DNA from: Lachnospiraceae bacterium
Lineage (GTDB): Bacteria > Bacillota > Clostridia > Lachnospirales > Lachnospiraceae
Length of the DNA: 55,420 bases
Assembly: GCA_910573755.1 (NCBI GenBank)
Contig: CAJTBO010000032.1
Span: 1-55,420, forward strand
Direction: 5' to 3'
Positions within the stretch are counted from its first letter, which is position 1. Each line of letters opens with the position of its first letter. The notes under the pieces are model-generated. The model did no database searches, was not told the DNA's origin, and saw nothing but the letters and a program-made list of their open reading frames with translations. Positions 14,800 through 23,496 of this stretch are shown one piece after another. Both the position numbers and the translations under genes were made by a program.

Positions 14800-15642
14800 T
14801 TAATGTCTGAACTCCACCGTCCACTCCGGCCCGTAACTCAGCCCGTACTGCTCGCAGAAACTCCCCTGACTCACCGCCAGCGCAACTTTCATCAGTTCGT
14901 TATTATAAACCATCGGCGCGCCCTTCTCGGCATAACCGAAACTCTTGTGGAACAATACCTTCTGATCGAAAACGATCTCACCGTCATGGCGGACTGTCAC
15001 CTGTACATCCTGCCCGTAGGAGAATCCTGCTTCCTCAAATGATCCGAGCGGAATATTGGTCCAGAGGTTGCCGAAATTCGGATCATTGATCTCAAAGATC
15101 CCCTGCACCTTTCCTGTCCCGATAACAGGCTCTAAGATCTCATGCTCCACGATCTCCTCCACCGGATACTCGGGTCCCACTCCCTCAAAGTCAATGATGC
15201 CGCTGGCAAGTCTTGCCGCCGTATAGCCAAACAGATCCCTTCCGTGGAAAATAGCGACGCCTTCCGTGCCTTTTCCCCTCAGACGGTTCACGCTTTCATC
15301 GATCTCCCGCACCGCTTCGATCCCGATAAAACGCTTTACATGCGTCAGGGAACCGTTATCCGGCGTCACGATATAATATCCGTCCACCGTCTTCGCCACA
15401 CAGGCGCGGCGCTTTGTGCCCACTCCCGGGTCCACCACCGAAACATAGATCGTTCCCTCCGGCCAGAACTGCAGGCTCTGGTATAACCTGTAACTTGCGC
15501 TCCATGTATCATACTGCGGAAGTTCATGGGTTCCGTCCATGATCTCCAGTTCCCTGTCCACGGTCTTCACAACCCCGTACATGGAGCTCACCGCGCCCTC
15601 CTTATAAGTAAAATCTGTCTGAAATACTAAAATAGGTTTCAT
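14800..15642 (-). CDS. S-adenosylmethionine hydrolase (DUF62 / SAM hydroxide adenosyltransferase)
   Basis: A 280-residue protein of the fluorinase-fold DUF62 family, most of which hydrolyse SAM to adenosine and methionine. Conserved points are the F-Q-T-D-F start (Asp near residue 9), V-V-D-P-G-V-G-T, V-T-P-D-N-G-S-L and F-H-G-R-D-L-F. D-P-N-F-G-N-L-W-T-N-I begins the C-terminal domain. There is no chlorinase/fluorinase insertion, so hydrolase is favoured. The ATG at 15642 follows AGGAGG by five bases. It lies 215 bp downstream of an EcfT gene on the same strand, an association seen in other Firmicutes, suggesting linkage to uptake or turnover of a methionine- or adenosine-type compound. Confidence 0.85.
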   Translation of the reverse strand: MKPILVFQTDFTYKEGAVSSMYGVVKTVDRELEIMDGTHELPQYDTWSASYRLYQSLQFWPEGTIYVSVVDPGVGTKRRACVAKTVDGYYIVTPDNGSLTHVKRFIGIEAVREIDESVNRLRGKGTEGVAIFHGRDLFGYTAARLASGIIDFEGVGPEYPVEEIVEHEILEPVIGTGKVQGIFEINDPNFGNLWTNIPLGSFEEAGFSYGQDVQVTVRHDGEIVFDQKVLFHKSFGYAEKGAPMVYNNELMKVALAVSQGSFCEQYGLSYGPEWTVEFRH

Positions 15643-15857
15643 CTTTTCCTCCTTTTTTTTATTAATACTATGCCCATCTATCATAACTCCATGCCGGCAG
15701 TGGATTTCATATTACTGCCAGCCTTCCTATAAGATGACAAGATCATACCTGCCGTAATGCATTTATGGTCAATACCCTTACAGCCGGTAAGGAATTATCT
15801 GTCCTGCTTCCATATCTTCACACCCTCCATGCGCATTTCGGGTACTGAACCGGTAAA

Positions 15858-16691
15858 TCACACAAACGGATTCCAGAACCGCGATCCATTCACAAAAAAC
15901 GATAAACAGAGCGATCCCGCCAGAATCAGCGCTCCAAAACAGAGAGCGCCCCAGTCCCCCTTCCGCAGCGGCCTTGCCACGTACCACGTCCGTTTTTTAT
16001 GCTTTCCGAATCCACGCAGATCCATTGCATTGCTGATCAGTTCGATCCGGTCCAGTGTGGAAAAAATCAGCGGAATACAGATATTCATTGTATTTTTCAC
16101 CCGGATTCCCAGTTTTTCCTTCTTGGACAGATCCAGCCCCCTGCTCTGCTGCGCCACTGCGATATCCTGATAATTACGGATCATATCCGGAAAATACCGG
16201 AGTGTCAGGGAAAGCGCGTAAGCCGCTTTGTAGCTGATCCCCACCCGGTTCAAGGAAGCCGCGAACTCGCTGGGATTGGTAGTCAGAAGGAAGATCATTC
16301 CCAGCGGCACAACCGAAGCGTATTTAATGGACTTTGTCACCTGATACAAAAGCTGTTCCTGAGTGATCACATAAAAATCCGTGAACCGGAAAATCTCATG
16401 CCTTGTCCCGTAGATTTCCGTGCCGTAAACCGGCGCAAATAAAAAGGTCAGGATAAAATTCAGCAGCAGAAAAATCACAACATAGACCGCCATGATCTTA
16501 ACCTGCTTAAATCCCAGACCGGAAGCCTTAAAGATCACCGCCGACAATGCCATCACAAAAAGTATATATCGTATATCGTAGGAGAACATCACCGCAAACG
16601 TCATGAAAATAAAACAAAGCAGTTTTGTCAGCCCTGACAGGTTAAAGATAAAATTATCCCTGTCTATATAGTCAAACAGTTTTGCCTTCAT
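15858..16691 (-). CDS. ECF transporter transmembrane component EcfT
   Basis: A 277-residue membrane protein with four to six hydrophobic helices in the N-terminal half and near the C-terminus. The two coupling-helix motifs of EcfT are seen as Q-S-R-G-L-D-L and D-L-R-G-F-G-K (A-R-G-type motifs at about 185 and 225) that press on the ATPase subunits. The start overlaps the ATPase stop by four bases, so the two are translationally coupled. It forms the membrane part of a vitamin-type ECF importer. The substrate-binding S component is not encoded in the vicinity. Confidence 0.88.
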   Translation of the reverse strand: MKAKLFDYIDRDNFIFNLSGLTKLLCFIFMTFAVMFSYDIRYILFVMALSAVIFKASGLGFKQVKIMAVYVVIFLLLNFILTFLFAPVYGTEIYGTRHEIFRFTDFYVITQEQLLYQVTKSIKYASVVPLGMIFLLTTNPSEFAASLNRVGISYKAAYALSLTLRYFPDMIRNYQDIAVAQQSRGLDLSKKEKLGIRVKNTMNICIPLIFSTLDRIELISNAMDLRGFGKHKKRTWYVARPLRKGDWGALCFGALILAGSLCLSFFVNGSRFWNPFV

Positions 16692-18409
16692 GCCCGCATA
16701 TTCCTCCTCTCGTAATCGATAAACTTCTGTACAAATCCCTGCGCATCCTCTATCCCCGTCAGCTTCGCCAGCTCATAGAGGGACGTAACTTTCAGATTCG
16801 CCTGCTCCGCAATTTCCTCGTTTGTCAGAATTTCCACCGCACTGGCATCTCCGATCTTTTTCCCGCCCGAGATAACGATCGCATGGGACGTATATTCCAG
16901 CATCAGATGCATATCATGGGTGATCATCAGGATCGTCACGCCCGCCTCGTTCAGGCTTTTCAAAAATTCCATGATCTCCGTATAATGATGATAATCCTGC
17001 CCCGCCGTGGGCTCGTCCAGAATCAATATCTTCGGATTCATAGCCAGCATGGACGCGATCGTCACCCGTTTTTTCTGCCCGTAGCTGAGAGCGGATATGG
17101 GCCACTTTTTAAAGGGCGACAGTCCGCAGATCTTCAGCGCATGTTCCACCCGCTCCGTAATCTCCTCTTCCGCCGCGCCGTTTAACCGAAGCCCCAGCGC
17201 CACCTCATCAAAGATCATCGGCTTACAGATCATCTGGTTCGGATTCTGCATCACATAACTGATCGTTTTGGAGCGCTCCTTGATGGTCCGTCCCTTCATA
17301 TCCTCCCCGCCAAGAAGAAGTTTTCCGCCATCCTCATTTACAAAGCCGCAGATCACCTTTGCCAGCGTGCTCTTACCTGCACCGTTGGTACCTACAATGC
17401 TGACCATTTCCCCTTCCCGGATCTCAAAGCTGATATCCTGCAGAATCTTCCGTTTCTTTGTATACCGGAAATTCAGATGTTCCGCCGCCAGAATGACCGG
17501 CCTCTCCTGCTGTGCTTCTTTTTCCTCTCTCTCCCTGTGCCACTTCAGCACGGCATCCTGCACCGCAGGAATATCCAGTGTGATCAGCCTTCCCGCACGA
17601 TGGGCAGCTTCCACTTTTACACCGGCATATTTCAGCGCCGTCACGTACAACGGCTCCCGGATACCGTATTTCCCCAGAATATCCGCCGCCATCATCTCAT
17701 CCGGCGTCATATCCGCCACGATACGCCCGTCATTTACAAGAATGATCCTGTCCACATCCCGATACAGCACATCCTCCAGACGATGCTCGATAATCACAAC
17801 AGTTTTATGATACTCCCGCCATACCTTATCGATCAGGTCGATGGCGGTCTTTCCGGTAGCCGGGTCCAGATTGGCAAGAGGTTCGTCAAAGAGCAGGATA
17901 TCCACATCATCCACTAAAACCCCGGCGAAAGCGACACGCTGTTTCTGTCCGCCGGAAAGCTCAAAAGGCGAAGATTTCAGCAGCTGCCCCATATCCACCA
18001 TATCCGCCACCCGTTGAACGGTCTCTTTCATCTCCTCCTGCCCGGTCCGGTCATTTTCCAGCGCAAAAGCAATATCCTCTCCCACGGTCAGCCCGATAAA
18101 CTGCCCGTCCGCATCCTGCAGCACGGTGCCTACCCGCTTGGAAAGTTCAAAGATATTCATGTCCTTTGTTTCTTTTCCGCAGATCTTTAAAGATCCCCCC
18201 GTTTTTCCATGATAAGAAAAAGGAATCAGCCCGTTTAAGCAGTGTCCGATCGTACTTTTCCCGCTGCCGCTGGGCCCCACCACCAGTACCTTTTCCCCCG
18301 CATAGATCTTCAGGTTGATGCCGTGCAGCGTGGGCTCCGCCTGACTGAAATACTGAAATGAAAAATCTTCAAACTCAATGACAGCCCCTTTTCTGTCCCC
18401 TTCCTCCAT
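16688..18409 (-). CDS. ECF transporter fused ATPase (two ABC domains)
   Basis: A 573-residue protein with two complete ABC ATPase domains in tandem, as in YkoD-type ECF A components. Domain 1 (about 10-245) has Walker A G-P-S-G-S-G-K-S-T, signature L-S-G-G-Q-K-Q-R-V and L-L-F-D-E-P. Domain 2 (about 305-540) has G-T-N-G-A-G-K-S-T, a modified signature L-S-Y-G-Q-K-K-R-V and L-I-L-D-E-P-T-A-G. Both Walker B glutamates are intact, so both sites may hydrolyse ATP. It is the first gene of the pair with EcfT and possibly of the unit ending with the SAM hydrolase. Confidence 0.9.
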   Translation of the reverse strand: MEEGDRKGAVIEFEDFSFQYFSQAEPTLHGINLKIYAGEKVLVVGPSGSGKSTIGHCLNGLIPFSYHGKTGGSLKICGKETKDMNIFELSKRVGTVLQDADGQFIGLTVGEDIAFALENDRTGQEEMKETVQRVADMVDMGQLLKSSPFELSGGQKQRVAFAGVLVDDVDILLFDEPLANLDPATGKTAIDLIDKVWREYHKTVVIIEHRLEDVLYRDVDRIILVNDGRIVADMTPDEMMAADILGKYGIREPLYVTALKYAGVKVEAAHRAGRLITLDIPAVQDAVLKWHREREEKEAQQERPVILAAEHLNFRYTKKRKILQDISFEIREGEMVSIVGTNGAGKSTLAKVICGFVNEDGGKLLLGGEDMKGRTIKERSKTISYVMQNPNQMICKPMIFDEVALGLRLNGAAEEEITERVEHALKICGLSPFKKWPISALSYGQKKRVTIASMLAMNPKILILDEPTAGQDYHHYTEIMEFLKSLNEAGVTILMITHDMHLMLEYTSHAIVISGGKKIGDASAVEILTNEEIAEQANLKVTSLYELAKLTGIEDAQGFVQKFIDYERRNMRA

Positions 18410-18736
18410 TCTCCTGCTCTCCTCTCTTTTGTTTTATCCGCAAATGATCACATACTCTGTCAGTAGTCTTATGTCAACCGAGAATCATTGCATTGCCTTG
18501 CTGTGACTTTACGTAAACCGGTCATCATATGCCGCATGGCAGTCTTATCTCAGCCTGTAAACAGATACTGCAAAGCAACCTTGTCTCTGCCTGCAAACAG
18601 ATACTGCAAAGCAACCTTGTCTCGACCTGCAAACAGATACCGCAAAGCAACCTTGTCTCTGCCTGCAGCCACAACTACACTGTGATCTTATGTCAGCTTA
18701 AAGCCGCACGCTGCATATGTATATTTATATTAACCG
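18410..18736. other. Intergenic stretch with minisatellite
   Basis: About 330 bases between the ECF ATPase start and the serA terminator. Apart from the tandem repeats listed separately, no gene, promoter of good quality or RNA is recognised. If an S component were cotranscribed with the ECF pair it would be expected here, but none is. Confidence 0.5.
18554..18668. repeat. 36-bp tandem repeat, three copies plus a partial one
   Basis: Units begin at 18554, 18590 and 18626, each with CCTG(T/C)AAACAGATAC then (T/C)GCAAAGCAACC and TTGTCTC. A partial fourth unit begins at 18662. Differences are single bases. The copies are contiguous, so this is a minisatellite and not a CRISPR array. Confidence 0.85.
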
Positions 18737-18765
18737 GAAAAAGCACCGACTGCTCTACCGGTGCT
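18737..18765 (-). terminator. Terminator downstream of serA
   Basis: On the minus strand AGCACCG (18765-18759), a ten-base loop and CGGTGCT (18748-18742) are followed by TTTTT. It ends the serC-serA unit. Confidence 0.75.
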
Positions 18766-18785
18766 TTCTCTCTTTTTATCACAAT

Positions 18786-19949
18786 TTACTTCACAACTCT
18801 CACGCGGAATACGCCCTTTACTGCGCGGAGTTTCTCCACGATATCATCATCCGGTTTCGTCTCCACATCCAGCATCGTATAAGCCACCTCGCCGCGGGAC
18901 TTATTTGTCATATCGGAGATATTGATGCCTGCATCACCCAGAATGGATGTAAACTTCGTGATCATATTGGCAATATTTTTATGGAACAGCGCAATACGTC
19001 CCTCTTTGGTGCAGATGCCCATATCGCAGTTCGGATAATTGACGGAATTGATGATATTACCGTTTTCCAGATAATTTCTCAACTGCTTTACAGCCATTTT
19101 GGCACAGTTATCCTCCGATTCCTCCGTGGAAGCCCCGAGATGCGGGATCACGATACAGCCTTCCTGTCCCGCCGTGATCGTATTCGGGAAATCCGTCACG
19201 TATTTTCTGATCCTGCCGGAACGGATACCCTGAAGCACCGCCTGCTCATCCATCAGCACATCCCGCGCAAAGTTTAAAAGGATCACGCCCCGTTTCATCT
19301 TTGCCACCGCTTCCTCATTTACCATGCCTCTTGTCGCATCCATCAGCGGTACATGGATCGTAATAATATCACAATATTCATAAATATCGTCCACATTCAG
19401 CACATGATGCACATCCCGGCTTAAATTCCACGCCGCATCCACCGAAACATAAGGATCATATCCGTAAACTTCCATGCCCATATGCTTTGCCGCGTTTGCC
19501 ACCCGCACACCGATGGCACCCAGACCGATGATCCCCAGTTTCTTTCCTTCCAGTTCGGTTCCGGCAAATTTCTTTTTCTCTTTTTCGGCGGCTTTGGCAA
19601 TATCCGCATTATCCTTCTCGGATTTTACCCATTCGATACCGCCTACCACATCGCGGGAAGCCAACAGCATTCCGGCGATCACCAGTTCCTTTACGCCGTT
19701 GGCGTTTGCACCCGGCGTATTGAACACTACGATGCCCTTTTCCGCGCATTTCTCCAGCGGGATATTATTGACACCCGCGCCTGCCCTCGCAACCGCCAGA
19801 AGATTATCCGGCAGTTCCATCTCATGCATGGAAGCGCTCCTGACTAAAATACCGTCCGCTTCTGCGACCTCGTTCGTCTTTGTATAGTCCGGCGTAAACC
19901 GGTCAAGCCCCACCCTTGCAATAGGATTTAAACAATGATATTTATACAT
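18786..19949 (-). CDS. serA: D-3-phosphoglycerate dehydrogenase SerA
   Basis: A 387-residue NAD-dependent enzyme of serine biosynthesis, oxidising 3-phosphoglycerate to 3-phosphohydroxypyruvate. It has the Rossmann loop L-G-I-I-G-L-G-A-I-G, substrate-site R-A-G-A-G-V-N-N-I, the catalytic arginine region L-N-F-A-R-D, the E-E-S-E-D-N segment with its nearby active-site histidine P-H-L-G-A-S-T-E-E, and a C-terminal ACT domain (about 320-387), a usual site of serine feedback. It has the short form without the extra ASB domain. It lies 41 bases after serC on the same strand, with a terminator after it. Confidence 0.93.
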   Translation of the reverse strand: MYKYHCLNPIARVGLDRFTPDYTKTNEVAEADGILVRSASMHEMELPDNLLAVARAGAGVNNIPLEKCAEKGIVVFNTPGANANGVKELVIAGMLLASRDVVGGIEWVKSEKDNADIAKAAEKEKKKFAGTELEGKKLGIIGLGAIGVRVANAAKHMGMEVYGYDPYVSVDAAWNLSRDVHHVLNVDDIYEYCDIITIHVPLMDATRGMVNEEAVAKMKRGVILLNFARDVLMDEQAVLQGIRSGRIRKYVTDFPNTITAGQEGCIVIPHLGASTEESEDNCAKMAVKQLRNYLENGNIINSVNYPNCDMGICTKEGRIALFHKNIANMITKFTSILGDAGINISDMTNKSRGEVAYTMLDVETKPDDDIVEKLRAVKGVFRVRVVK

Positions 19950-19990
19950 GCTTTATGCTCCTCTCTTATTCCAGTTCCGCGTCTGCTGTT

Positions 19991-21073
19991 TTATTTATGT
20001 TCTTCCTCAAACTTCCGCATAAACGCTGTCAACGCTTCCACTCCCTCTTTGGGCATCGCGTTATAGATAGAAGCACGCATACCGCCCACGGTTCTGTGTC
20101 CTTTCAGGTTTTCAAACCCTGCCTTCTTTGCTTCCGCCACAAATAACGCGTCCAGTTCCGCATCTCCTGTCACAAAAGGCACGTTCATTAAAGAACGGTC
20201 CTCCTTCCTGACGGTTCCCTTAAACAAAGCACTGCTGTCAAGGAAATCATAAAGCACCTTTGCCTTTTCCTCGTTGCGGCGTTTCATCTCAGATAAGCCG
20301 CCCATTGCCTTCAGCCATTTAAATACTTTACCGCAGATATAAATCCCGTAACAGGGAGGTGTATTGTAGAGAGAATCATTGTCCGCATGTGTCTTAAACT
20401 TCATCATAGTCGGTGTGCACGGCAGGACATCATCGGAAATCAGGTCTTCCCGGATGATCACGATCTGCACGCCCGCGGGGCCCACGTTCTTCTGTACGCC
20501 CGCGTAGATCACACCGTACTTTGTCACATCCACAGGTTCGGAAAGAAAACAGGAGGAAACGTCCGCCACAAGGATCTTTCCCTTTGTATCCGGCAGAGTA
20601 TGATACTTGGTACCGTAGATCGTATTGTTTTCACAAATATAGACATAGTCCAGATCATCGGGGATATCCAGATCGGAACAGTCCGGTATGTAGGAGAAGG
20701 TCTTATCCGCCGAGGAAGCCAGTTCTATCGCTTCGCCGTAGATCTTCGCCTCCTGATACGCCTTCTTGGCCCACTGTCCCGTGATGATATAGCCCGCCCT
20801 TTTGTTTTTCATCAGGTTCATCGGCACGGACGCAAAAATAAGGCTTGCGCCGCCCTGCAGAAACAGTACCTTATAATTGTCAGGAATACCCATCAGCTCA
20901 CGCAGATCCGCTTCCGCATCCTTTATGATCTTATCAAATACTTTGGAGCGGTGGCTCATCTCCATCACGGACATACCGCATCCTTCGTAATCCAGCATTT
21001 CAGCCGCCGCTTCTTTCAGCACTTCCTCCGGAAGCACTGCAGGACCGGCTGAAAAATTATATACTCTTGCCAT
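19991..21073 (-). CDS. serC: Phosphoserine aminotransferase SerC
   Basis: A 360-residue PLP enzyme that converts 3-phosphohydroxypyruvate and glutamate to phosphoserine. The N-terminal Y-N-F-S-A-G-P-A-V-L-P and the M-S-H-R-S-K block are diagnostic; the PLP lysine lies in Y-A-G-V-Q-K-N-V-G-P-A-G. The tail V-G-G-M-R-A-S-I-Y-N-A matches the family. The ATG at 21073 is used because AGGAGG lies eight bases before it. It is the first gene of serC-serA; no serB phosphatase is adjacent. Two dyads in the 280 bp upstream could be operators. Confidence 0.93.
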   Translation of the reverse strand: MARVYNFSAGPAVLPEEVLKEAAAEMLDYEGCGMSVMEMSHRSKVFDKIIKDAEADLRELMGIPDNYKVLFLQGGASLIFASVPMNLMKNKRAGYIITGQWAKKAYQEAKIYGEAIELASSADKTFSYIPDCSDLDIPDDLDYVYICENNTIYGTKYHTLPDTKGKILVADVSSCFLSEPVDVTKYGVIYAGVQKNVGPAGVQIVIIREDLISDDVLPCTPTMMKFKTHADNDSLYNTPPCYGIYICGKVFKWLKAMGGLSEMKRRNEEKAKVLYDFLDSSALFKGTVRKEDRSLMNVPFVTGDAELDALFVAEAKKAGFENLKGHRTVGGMRASIYNAMPKEGVEALTAFMRKFEEEHK

Positions 21074-21160
21074 AATTCTTCCTCCTTGCACCATATCTTT
21101 CCGATACTAAATAATGAACTGAAAACTCAATAATCCCTGTCCGATCAGTCCGGCAGCCTG

Positions 21161-21284
21161 TATACAAAATTCATGTTGTATATTTCCCTGCCAAGTATTT
21201 ATTCTACCGTTTCGCAACGGAGAAGTCAACTTGAATAAAATACAAAATTGTGCATAAGCATACCGTCTTTTGCATACAATTTCA
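21161..21284. promoter_or_regulatory. Dyads upstream of serC
   Basis: TATACAA (21161-21167) and TTGTATA (21176-21182) form an exact 7-bp inverted repeat with an eight-base spacer. About 65 bp further, AAATTGTGCA and TGCATACAATTT form a second, imperfect one sharing the ATACAA core. The shared core suggests sites for one regulator of the serine operon. Confidence 0.4.
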
Positions 21285-21352
21285 CCTCCGCCGGCCGGCG
21301 GAAGCAGTATAAATCCGCAAACACTGCACTTTCGTCCGGTCTGTTCATATTT

Positions 21353-22945
21353 TTATGAGTTTCCGGCCTCCTCCTCTTCCTCATAATACATCACAACCGG
21401 CACACCGATCTCAATCATATCATAAAGGCTTTCCGCCGCCTCCAGCGGCAGGTTGATGCATCCGTGGGAACCTTCCTTTTTATAGATCTCCCCGCCGAAT
21501 TCATCCCGCCAGAGCGCATCATGCATCCCCACGCCGCCCTTCACCGGCATCCAGTAGTTGACATGGGAGGCATACCCCGGCCCTCTGAGTATCCGGTTTT
21601 TCTGCTTCCCGTATACAAAATATACTCCCTCCGGCGTTGCCCTGCGGCGCATCATATTTCCGGTGACGATCGGGGTTTCTATCTCCACTTCTCCTTCCGT
21701 GTAAAACCAGAGTTTTTGCTTTGTCATGTTAATCTCCACATAGGTATCCCCTATATCATTTTCTCCTCTGGCATAGGCTTCTCTCAAATAAGACGGCGTA
21801 TGCGTTTCATTTTTCCGCTCTGCCAGCGCCTCTGTGAGCCACTTTGTTTCCGTCTTCCGATCCAGTTGTGTCCCGTAATTCCCCTTCTCCAGCGTCACCG
21901 TCCCGCCGCCGGTCATTGCAAACTCCCTGGGCTTTCCGTAAGTATCATAGGTATCCGCCAGCTTATCTATCGCCTCTTTTATCTTTTCCTGCTCCCAGCA
22001 AAACGCCCCGTCCTCATCTTTGGCAAACATAAGCTCTTCTTTTTCTCTTGTCTGAACAAGTGCAGGTTCTCCGGCTTCCTCCCTGTCAGATGCGGATTTC
22101 CGGCTTTCTTCTTCCCCGTCAGATGCGGATTTCCGGCTTTCTTCTTCCCCGTCAGCAACAGAATCCTGCCCCTCCACTGCCAACAGATCCACCAACGCTT
22201 TCCGATCAAACCTTACCTGCTCTGCTCCCATATCATAGATAATCTCAAAATCCAGAAATTCCAGCAGTTCCTGATAAAGTGCCTGTTGCTCTTTTTCTTC
22301 GGCACTGCTCTTTTCATCATAATAGCAGGCATCGGAAAGAACAATGCTCCCTTCTCCCTCTTCCACAGCCTTCAGGCATTCAGCCAGCGCCTTTTCCGCA
22401 TCCAGCCTTCTCTTTTTTCCGTCATACAGCCGGATCCCTTCCTCTTCGTCTTTCTCCAGCCGGATGCATGCCTCCCTGTCCAGTTCCGCCCGTACTGTTT
22501 CGTCTGCTAAAAACTGCTTTCCTAACTGTTCTTTTCCCTCTTCTGTCAGAACAACGGCTGGTTCCAGTTCATAGCCGCCTTTTTGCAAAAACAGATTCCG
22601 CGCCCACATAAGAGGCCTCTGCCTCTGCAAAAGCTGCCCTAAAGCCCTTGTATAATCCTGCCTCGCCATCTGCCCGTCCAGCACAAAATGACTGCTTTTC
22701 CTCTCCTGCTCCAACACCTCTTCCCCGTTACAGACCGGATACACCACTTCAAGCTCCATCTCCGGCAGCCGGGAGATAAGTTCCTCATTGACTTCCTCCA
22801 CACTCTTCCCGGTGCAGTACACACCGTTGATCCATGTGCCGAAAGAAAAACCATCCATATAATAAAAAGCGATCCCCAGATAGGCGCCCGCACACAATAA
22901 TATCAGTAAGATAACGGCACGGCGCATCTTTTTTCCTGTTTTCAT
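21353..22945 (-). CDS. L,D-transpeptidase (YkuD) with peptidoglycan-binding domain
   Basis: A 530-residue secreted cell-wall enzyme. It has one N-terminal transmembrane/signal helix (about 8-27), a long Glu/Lys-rich extracellular part with PG_binding_4-like repeats, and a C-terminal YkuD domain (about 400-520) with the catalytic signature E-G-S-H-G-C-I-N-L. It makes 3-3 cross-links in peptidoglycan. A linker near residues 265-285 contains a repeated E-E-E-S-R-K-S-A-S-D unit encoded by a 33-bp tandem duplication (about 22079-22150). The ATG at 22945 follows AGAGGA by five bases. It is monocistronic. An exact 16-bp palindrome with CCGCCGGCCGGCGG lies downstream near 21287-21302 without a T-run. 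Confidence 0.85.
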   Translation of the reverse strand: MKTGKKMRRAVILLILLCAGAYLGIAFYYMDGFSFGTWINGVYCTGKSVEEVNEELISRLPEMELEVVYPVCNGEEVLEQERKSSHFVLDGQMARQDYTRALGQLLQRQRPLMWARNLFLQKGGYELEPAVVLTEEGKEQLGKQFLADETVRAELDREACIRLEKDEEEGIRLYDGKKRRLDAEKALAECLKAVEEGEGSIVLSDACYYDEKSSAEEKEQQALYQELLEFLDFEIIYDMGAEQVRFDRKALVDLLAVEGQDSVADGEEESRKSASDGEEESRKSASDREEAGEPALVQTREKEELMFAKDEDGAFCWEQEKIKEAIDKLADTYDTYGKPREFAMTGGGTVTLEKGNYGTQLDRKTETKWLTEALAERKNETHTPSYLREAYARGENDIGDTYVEINMTKQKLWFYTEGEVEIETPIVTGNMMRRRATPEGVYFVYGKQKNRILRGPGYASHVNYWMPVKGGVGMHDALWRDEFGGEIYKKEGSHGCINLPLEAAESLYDMIEIGVPVVMYYEEEEEAGNS

Positions 22946-23496
22946 AAAATCCTCTTTTGTCTCCGTCAATATCTTTTCTATTATACAGCTTACAACATCA
23001 CTGCAAATGATCATTATTACACCTTATCATACCGGCCTCATTCACGCCGCTATAATATCTGTAAAATATTATACCAGATATTCCGGTTTTTACATTATAT
23101 TTTTTAAATATGCTTGTCTGGCAAAAAACACTCTGACGGAAAAAGATGCTGAAATCGCCGAACTACGAGAATAACTTGCCGCCCTTTATTCTTCCTGAAT
23201 ATTCCGCAATATCTCTCATATCCATCTGCACGAGTCATTCTCTAAGTTCACCGGATGTTTATTTTAAAATCTTCCGGCAATTATTTCGTATGTCTATTTT
23301 CTATCCTCTGCAGCATCTGCTGCCATACTCCCCCCAACTTAACACATCGATGGCCGGTCAGTAACAATTTTATTCTTTCTGCTGTTATTTTCCTCATATT
23401 ATAGTATACTAAATTCAGAATCCCTCAAAAGTAACATTTGTTTCTTGTACTGTAACAGCCGGAAAAATACAATGCTGTTAAAGGAGGGAACATTTA
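22946..23496. other. Intergenic stretch with a coiled-coil gene relic
   Basis: About 550 AT-rich bases. At about 23112-23190 (plus strand) an uninterrupted stretch encodes L-A-K-N-T-L-T-E-K-D-A-E-I-A-E-L-R-E, a stop, then L-A-A-L. This resembles the heptad tail of the PD-(D/E)XK-type transposase-like proteins common in Lachnospiraceae, and is probably a relic. TATTATAGTATACT near 23398-23412 may hold the -10 region for the genes starting at 23497. Nothing else is recognised. Confidence 0.4.

Noticed and set aside
18554-18668. CRISPR array
   Set aside because: The 36-bp units are contiguous with no spacers and there are no cas genes in the window.
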